From: Gemmataceae bacterium
Lineage (GTDB): Bacteria > Planctomycetota > Planctomycetia > Gemmatales > Gemmataceae
Direction: 5' to 3'
DNA length: 39,585 nucleotides
NCBI GenBank assembly: GCA_003136315.1
Contig: PLDW01000047.1
Span: forward strand, 1-39,585
The position numbers were made by a program, and so were the translations under genes. The notes under the pieces are model-generated. The model searched no databases. It had not been told where the DNA came from and saw only the letters and a program-made list of their open reading frames with translations. Below are positions 35,091 through 39,585 of this stretch, piece by piece. How positions within the stretch are numbered: position 1 is the first letter of the stretch; each line of letters starts with the position of its first letter.

Positions 35091-35660
35091 TCACTTTCCG
35101 GTCTCCGCGGTCAGGTTTGTTTCCGTTGTCGCGGACCATCGGTCATCCCGCCGGTCGGGCGATTGGCAGTCGCTACCGAGTCGGCTACGGAGACTTAAGG
35201 CCGCGTGGAAACTCGCCCGACTCTGTGCCGTGACTGTCGTGGCCGTGGTCGCCTGGGCAGTTATGCTTGTGGCGGTCACGGTTCTGGCAGTCGCGGCCGG
35301 CCGTTTCGCCGATTTCCCTTGCCACCTCACCGAGAGATGGGGGGTAAACGACGCTGGCCGACGGTGAGCCGAGGAACCAGGAACGAGACATCCGGCCAGA
35401 CCGGCCGGGGTCGCGGTTGGTGCCACCTGGCGCATCTGCTCGCGCAAATGCGTTGCGGATAGCTCCTTCCGCGACCCGGGATTCGGTTCTGAACCCGGAT
35501 CGTGGGGCAACGGGAATTGCCCCGAGGACAGGAGGACTTCCGCCGGATAGGTGACGACACCCACGAGCCCCAGACCGATGCGATCGGCCGAGGCGGGCAG
35601 CTTCACGCTGCCAACCGTCACGGTCTTCTGCACCAAGGTCTTCAGGGTCATGATTGCCAT
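35091..35660 (-). CDS. Doubtful small protein, possibly frameshifted
   Basis: An ATG at 35660 has GGAGG six bases upstream and opens a frame reading MAIMTLKTLVQKTVTVGSVK. The first about 60 codons have the high G/C third positions expected of a gene here. Further on, that signal fades, and the protein becomes a Thr/Ala-rich stretch. The frame shifted by one base (ending at 35185) then shows strong third-position G/C and encodes a His/Asp/Cys-rich tail (DRHKHNCPGDHGHDSHG). A single frameshift near 35350-35450 could join the two. As written the open frame has 189 codons. I recognise no family. Confidence 0.3.
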   Translation of the reverse strand: MAIMTLKTLVQKTVTVGSVKLPASADRIGLGLVGVVTYPAEVLLSSGQFPLPHDPGSEPNPGSRKELSATHLREQMRQVAPTATPAGLAGCLVPGSSAHRRPASFTPHLSVRWQGKSAKRPAATARTVTATSITAQATTATTVTAQSRASFHAALSLRSRLGSDCQSPDRRDDRWSATTETNLTAETGK

Positions 35661-35798
35661 CACACACCTCCGACGGGCGTTGAGGTGGACCCACGAGGGG
35701 CACCACCGAGTGAAAAGACTACGCTCTCATTACAAACGGTTAGGGAGAAACGGGTTAGGGGAACAAACAACAGACGGGGGTCACAATCGCCCCAGCCC

Positions 35799-35818
35799 GA
35801 TCGGTAAGCTTACCAATC
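35799..35818. promoter_or_regulatory. 20-bp near-perfect palindrome, possible operator
   Basis: GATCGGTAAGCTTACCAATC is symmetric except for one position pair; the central GGTAAGCTTACC (35803-35814) is perfect. It lies about 140 bp upstream of the doubtful gene at 35660 (-). It could bind a dimeric regulator, but a chance palindrome is possible. Confidence 0.3.
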
Positions 35819-36088
35819 ATCGGACTGTTTAGCAACCGGCTCCCGCCTGTTTTTGCCAAGTTTTCAACCACCCCGGGGACGAACCCCGAAGTCATTACCA
35901 CACTCGACGCAGGCTCCTACTCCCAGGTTCGCGCTCCCGGAGATTTTCTTGGAGATTTTTTCTGGAATCGAAGCGTCGCTGCCAGTGCGCCCCGGGCATT
36001 CCGTTGGGCGATGCACAGGGCACCAGAGCAACGCTGTGGGAAGTGCAGCAATGCCTATGAGGCCTGGGGATCGTTCTGAGCCTTTGGC

Positions 36089-38236
36089 TTACCGCTTCCT
36101 CGTCGGTCGCACCCGTGTCACGTTATACAGGGGGCAGCGGCCGGATTTTTTGGGCAACTCCTGGATTCCCACAAACTCGCAGAGAAACCGTTTCTTGCCT
36201 TGCGGGTCCATCGTCAGGAGCGATGCCAACTGCTCGCTTGCGTACACGCACCCGGGGACAGTGACCGGTTCGATTCGGGCCGCCCAGTTGACATGCTGGC
36301 CGAAGTAGACTGGCTGATCAGACAAACCGTGGACCTTGAACACCGGGCCAGTGTGGAGAGCGATCCGCAGTGGAACCTCTCCTGGCATCCCGAACTTCTC
36401 CCAATCCACGCCTCCTTTTGAAGAGGGCTTTCCGGCCCGGTCAATCAACGACAGGGCGAACTCGGCCACTTCCGTCACCGAATTGAAGACGACGTGCAAC
36501 CCGTCCCCCCAGGTATTGGCGTGCCCCTTGACACTCCCGGCGGGGGATTCGAAGACGCTGCGTAGGAAGGCAGTGTACTGACGCAAAAACAGAGGAAAGT
36601 CGGCTTCCTTGAGCCGGCTGAACTTGACCACATCGGCGAACAGCAGAGCCTTGATCGGCCGCTCCTGTTCGGCGCCGAGGGCTTCCGGCATCGGCCGTGG
36701 GTTCACCCGCGTGCGGGGCATCGGGATGTTCTTGCGAACTTCGGCCAAATTGATACTTTCCGACTTGAACCCAGCCTCTTCCCATGTCTTCTGAAAGTGC
36801 AACGTTCCCCCTGGTGCTTCCTCCGCATCCGGTTCGAGAACAACTAGAGCACAAGGGGTTACGAATTGTTGCCGGGCGCGGATCACGGCAAGCCCCTGGG
36901 TGAATGAGTTGACGAAGCTGAACAACTCCTTCGTGCCCAGGTAGGGCTCGGTCGTGGCTCTGTGCTTTTGTTCCTCCGGGAGTTGGCCGAGAACCCCGGT
37001 GAACAGGTCCGCCCACCGTTTCATCTTTGGGTCGTCGGAGAGCCCGAAATCGACGCTCTTCCGCAGGAAGTCGGATTCCGCAAACGGCAGGACAACGTGC
37101 AGTTCTGCCTTCCGAGCAAGCATTGCCTGGGCGAACAGGATATCAGACCCGCACGCTAACGAGCAATATCCGACGGTTGCGTTGAGTTCGGCCAGTTTTG
37201 CCTGGATTGCCTCCGCCAGCCTCTCGATGAGCAATTCGGAGTTGGGGAATCGGGGTCTTGCCCCCGGCTTCGCGAGTCGATCTGGGGAGTCCACCATGTG
37301 ACCCGAGAAGACGATCACGTTTCCGACGTACTTGGCGATCCAATCCGGTTTCTGAGTTGCCCCGACTTGTTCCAACCTGAGGAGGTTGGTCACCATCGCG
37401 ATTACGTCTCCGTTCCGACCACTGGCACGGGCCATCTCAATGGCTTTGACGTACCACTTCACCGCGTCTTCGTGCTTTCCCACAATCACGGAGGCTTCTC
37501 CAAGCGTGGCCGGAAGCCAGTAATCGTTGGCAGCGATCCGGGCCTCGACCACTGGGGTGGCCCGGTCGATGACCTTTTGGGCCAGGGTCTCGGCCTTGGC
37601 GATATACTTTTTGGCCTTCTTCGGTTCTGCCCAGGCGGCAACCCGCCACATGGTGGCAGCGTTGACGAGCGGGAACGTGTTCGCATCTGGCAATGTCTTG
37701 GCTTCCAAGATATTCCCGGCTTTTTCGTAGGCCGCGGCAGATTTGGCACAGAGGGTAAGATCCTCGCGGGATTCATCCTTGAGAATTCGGCCGTTGAGGG
37801 CAACGATGTCGACTCGCAGGCGGGGGGGCATGTCCTTGATCGTCGGCTCAGGTCCTTCGGCGATCACCAAAACGGGGTGAAGGAGTTGTCTGCCGAAGCG
37901 AAGGTTGCCACCGCGGACGGCAGCACGGGCGAGTGTGTAGCGGAGTTGATAACCTTCGGGTACAGGGTCGCTGGCGTCGTCGTCTGTGGGAAGGAGTGCC
38001 TTCCACTCCAGGACAAGGTTCAGGGCAGCACCTGGGTGACCCTCTTGAATCAGCCGTTCCGCGACCGCAGCGTACAATTTGGGGTTCTCTTGCCAGAGTA
38101 GATGGGAGTCCTCGTCGTCGGTGTGGTAGTCCTGGAGAATCGTCACAGCAGTCGATCCGGCGCCGGCGAGGAGGGCCAGAATCTCGTCGGCATGGACCTT
38201 GCGTTCCGCGATCTGGGCGTCGGTGGTGTTGCTCAC
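36089..38236 (-). CDS. TPR-like / SLOG-like Rossmann / class III nucleotidyl cyclase signalling protein
   Basis: The product has 715 residues from a GTG at 38236 with GAGG seven bases upstream; upstream extension would run into a tandem repeat. Residues about 50-300 are helical TPR-like repeats resembling the TRAF-binding/TPR-S sensor region of signalling proteins. Residues about 304-395 form a Rossmann-like domain: NVIVFSGHMVDSP, then CSLACGSDILFAQAML and ELHVVLPF, a pattern like SLOG nucleotide-binding domains. Residues about 527-706 are a class III cyclase domain: metal Asp535 (LFADVVKFSR), Asp578 (NTWGDGL), and the Asn650/Arg654 pair (HVNWAARI) used in catalysis. The usual base-selecting Lys before GDG is not evident, so ATP versus GTP is open. 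No membrane segment is visible. It probably makes a cyclic nucleotide in response to a signal sensed by the N-terminal half. Confidence 0.85.
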   Translation of the reverse strand: MSNTTDAQIAERKVHADEILALLAGAGSTAVTILQDYHTDDEDSHLLWQENPKLYAAVAERLIQEGHPGAALNLVLEWKALLPTDDDASDPVPEGYQLRYTLARAAVRGGNLRFGRQLLHPVLVIAEGPEPTIKDMPPRLRVDIVALNGRILKDESREDLTLCAKSAAAYEKAGNILEAKTLPDANTFPLVNAATMWRVAAWAEPKKAKKYIAKAETLAQKVIDRATPVVEARIAANDYWLPATLGEASVIVGKHEDAVKWYVKAIEMARASGRNGDVIAMVTNLLRLEQVGATQKPDWIAKYVGNVIVFSGHMVDSPDRLAKPGARPRFPNSELLIERLAEAIQAKLAELNATVGYCSLACGSDILFAQAMLARKAELHVVLPFAESDFLRKSVDFGLSDDPKMKRWADLFTGVLGQLPEEQKHRATTEPYLGTKELFSFVNSFTQGLAVIRARQQFVTPCALVVLEPDAEEAPGGTLHFQKTWEEAGFKSESINLAEVRKNIPMPRTRVNPRPMPEALGAEQERPIKALLFADVVKFSRLKEADFPLFLRQYTAFLRSVFESPAGSVKGHANTWGDGLHVVFNSVTEVAEFALSLIDRAGKPSSKGGVDWEKFGMPGEVPLRIALHTGPVFKVHGLSDQPVYFGQHVNWAARIEPVTVPGCVYASEQLASLLTMDPQGKKRFLCEFVGIQELPKKSGRCPLYNVTRVRPTRKR

Positions 38237-38271
38237 GATGGGCCTCGTGGTGGTGGCGCGGTGACGGGGGA

Positions 38272-38457
38272 GACCGCGGAGCGCGGCCGGACGCTGGCGG
38301 GCAAGTCTCGCCGCGTGGGGGAAGTGTATCGCTGTCAGACGGATTGGGCAACCATCGTTTTGGAGGGGCTGACCGCCGAACGCGGCCAGGCGCTGGCGGG
38401 CGAGAGTCACCGTGTGGAGGATACATCTCGCTGTCAGAAAGATTGGACAGTAACCGC
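38272..38457. repeat. 99-bp-period imperfect tandem repeat upstream of the cyclase gene
   Basis: Copy A (about 38272-38355) and copy B (about 38371-38457) align without gaps over most of their length at an offset of 99 bp. Shared words include GCTGGCGGGC and CGCTGTCAG. The region 38237-38792 otherwise shows no gene I can support. The repeat lies in the 5' region of the cyclase gene. The cyclase frame stays open through it, but its translation has no family resemblance. Confidence 0.8.
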
Positions 38458-38731
38458 CCTGCCGGACTTTCTCGCCTCCTCCCTCGTTGGGGAGGCGAAT
38501 AACCCGGACATCCTGGCGACACAAAGAGGGGGGATCTTGCTCCTGCCGATCGCCTCACTCCCCTGCCGGGTCGGGCGGTAGTCGAAGAGGCACCCGCAGT
38601 CACACCGCTGGCGGCGGGTCGGTCGGCACCTCTCCCCGCAGTAGCGTTTGACCCTGAGCTGCGACGAATGGAACCTGGCCGAGATGGGGAATCAACTGAC
38701 CGGATGTGGTCGGTGTCGCACACCAAAAGAC

Positions 38732-38752
38732 ACCCGGGGCACTGCCCCGGGT
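38732..38752 (-). terminator. Rho-independent terminator of the RRM gene
   Basis: ACCCGGGGC (38732-38740) and GCCCCGGGT (38744-38752) form a perfect 9-bp stem with a 3-nt loop. On the minus strand it is followed by GTCTTTTGG. It lies 41 bp past the RRM gene stop (38793). Confidence 0.75.
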
Positions 38753-38792
38753 TCTGAGCAAGCATCCATCAGACCGTCATCGTGCAAACCAC

Positions 38793-39095
38793 TCAGCGGG
38801 CGCGGGAAGACCCACCGCGGCTCCCGCTGCCCTGGCCGCCCCGCCGCCCGTCCTCCCGCGGCTTGGCCTCGTTCACCGTCAGCCGGCGACCACCGAACTG
38901 GGCCTGATTGAGGGCCTGAATCGCCTCCTCGGCCCCTTCCGCCAGCTCCACAAACCCGAACCCCCGCGGCTCTCCAGTCTCGCGGTCGCTTGCGATCGTG
39001 GCACTCAACACCCGACCATACGGCGTAAACATCTCGCGCAACTCATCAGCCGTGGCGTCGTACGGTAAGTTCCCGACGAATAGCTTCTTGTGCAA
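38793..39095 (-). CDS. Small RRM-type RNA-binding protein
   Basis: The product has 100 residues from a TTG at 39095, chosen because GAGGTGA lies at the right distance and the product begins HKKLFVGNLPYDATADELRE, the normal start of the domain. No ATG is available; an ATT one codon upstream and a longer frame are less likely. RNP2 is LFVGNL and RNP1 is RGFGFVEL, both with the aromatic residues needed for RNA stacking. The C-terminal about 25 residues are Arg/Gly/Ser-rich (GGQGSGSRGGSSRAR), like the glycine-rich tails of cyanobacterial and planctomycete RRM proteins often linked to cold shock. It probably binds single-stranded RNA in the cytoplasm. A clear terminator follows. Confidence 0.92.
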   Translation of the reverse strand: MHKKLFVGNLPYDATADELREMFTPYGRVLSATIASDRETGEPRGFGFVELAEGAEEAIQALNQAQFGGRRLTVNEAKPREDGRRGGQGSGSRGGSSRAR

Positions 39096-39585
39096 AATTG
39101 ACTCACCTCTTGGGGCCGTGAGGCCCGGATTCGGATCGCCCCCAGTCACCGCGACCGGAGGCAGAAATGAGACGCCCCTGGGGCACCGCTCGGCAAGATC
39201 CCATCGCGATTTGTCCTGGGCAGGTTTTCCGGCTTCGAGTTTCCCGTTGAGAACCATTCTTGGCGATCTGGAACGGAATTCACGGCTCAGGATCTTCGAT
39301 TTTCACCGGTGACTCGAAACCGGAAACGATGCCCCGTGCGACAACCGCACGCTGGCCGCGGGGAGCAGGATAAGCGCAAGAACCGGAAGCCAGCGGAATC
39401 GATCCGCCAGCGGATCGGCACCCGCCCCCATTCTGGGTAGGCAATTGCGTCCTGAGGGATTATACGGTCCCAGGGCACCGGCGCGAGCGCCAGTCCGGGA
39501 GAGAGACCCGAAATTTGGGCTCTTATACAGGAACCCGCAGGGGCTGTCACATTCCAGGAGCAAACATCGGTCTAACGGGAGGGCG
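39096..39585. other. 490-bp end region without an identifiable gene
   Basis: It should contain the promoter and leader of the RRM gene. Minus-strand frames at 39287-39563 are open, and one includes a hydrophobic stretch (FRWLPVLALILLPAASV), but there is no family match or clear ribosome binding site. A perfect stem CGATCCGC-ca-GCGGATCG lies at 39400-39417. Confidence 0.5.

Larger units (their letters stand above)
34611..36088. other. About 1.5-kb region with no firmly identifiable gene
   Basis: Several overlapping frames are open on both strands, but none matches a family I recognise. The best candidate is the minus-strand frame starting at 35660, listed separately. A plus-strand frame around 35200-35367 encodes a hydrophobic stretch (VTVVAVVAWAVMLVAVTVL) that is simply the antisense of that candidate. 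A stem GGGGCAA/TTGCCCC lies at 35504-35523 and a palindrome at 35799-35818. Confidence 0.5.

Noticed and set aside
34795..35367. Plus-strand frame with a hydrophobic stretch
   Set aside because: The hydrophobic part is the complement of a Thr/Ala-rich segment in the minus-strand candidate. No ribosome binding site was seen and the rest looks random, though a small membrane peptide cannot be fully excluded.
39287..39563. Minus-strand frames near the window end with a signal-like hydrophobic segment
   Set aside because: No ribosome binding site, no family match, two competing frames of similar quality.

Overview
The window looks like a chromosomal segment of a planctomycete, probably of the Gemmata/Gemmataceae type. 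This rests on family content (no database was searched). It has two DUF1559 prepilin-like proteins, an ASPIC/UnbV-type FG-GAP protein, a DUF1080 protein and a Verrucomicrobia/Planctomycetes-type small basic protein. It also has a planctomycete-style ECF sigma domain and six proteins that begin with an LExLExRxVP motif. The DNA is GC-rich with strong G/C preference at third codon positions. There are many long intergenic hairpins. I saw no tRNA, rRNA, CRISPR array, transposase or phage gene.

Layout. 1-2060 (+): the tail of a Lys-rich protein, a 35-bp inverted repeat, a small basic protein, and a FolK (HPPK)-SDR fusion. 2090-9960 (mostly -): two copies of a cassette (DUF1559 prepilin-like gene, intercistronic hairpin, 64-aa lipoprotein gene) flank an operon of a seven-repeat FG-GAP/UnbV protein and a TPR protein. 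9960-10983: a secreted DUF1080 protein divergent from the next gene. 10984-15646 (+): a 1179-aa protein kinase fused to a tubulin-like GTPase domain, then a family 2 glycosyltransferase. 15982-33844 (+): an 18-kb block of six LExLExRxVP proteins. The first ends in a complete ECF sigma factor. The next four are delta-60-repeat propeller proteins sharing a C-terminal FG-GAP module of exactly 948 bp. The sixth is a DUF11/IPT/Ig-like protein with a different FG-GAP tail. 33857-34610: a large inverted repeat, then a convergent stand-alone ECF sigma gene. 34611-36088: mostly unexplained, with one doubtful, possibly frameshifted small gene. 36089-39095 (-): a TPR/Rossmann (SLOG-like)/class III cyclase protein preceded by a 99-bp tandem repeat, and a small RRM RNA-binding protein with a TTG start.

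The best candidate for an undescribed system is the 15.9-30.5 kb block. A sigma-factor domain is joined in frame to a secreted-type, Pro/Ser-rich N-terminal region. Three of the four following propeller genes carry the same 24-bp upstream block, which starts GTTGAACCGA and contains a GAACC core of the kind seen in ECF -35 elements. That sigma domain may control this surface-protein family; this is inference. Other notable items are the kinase-tubulin fusion, the cyclase with its Rossmann partner, and a FolK-SDR fusion whose SDR half has lost the catalytic Tyr.
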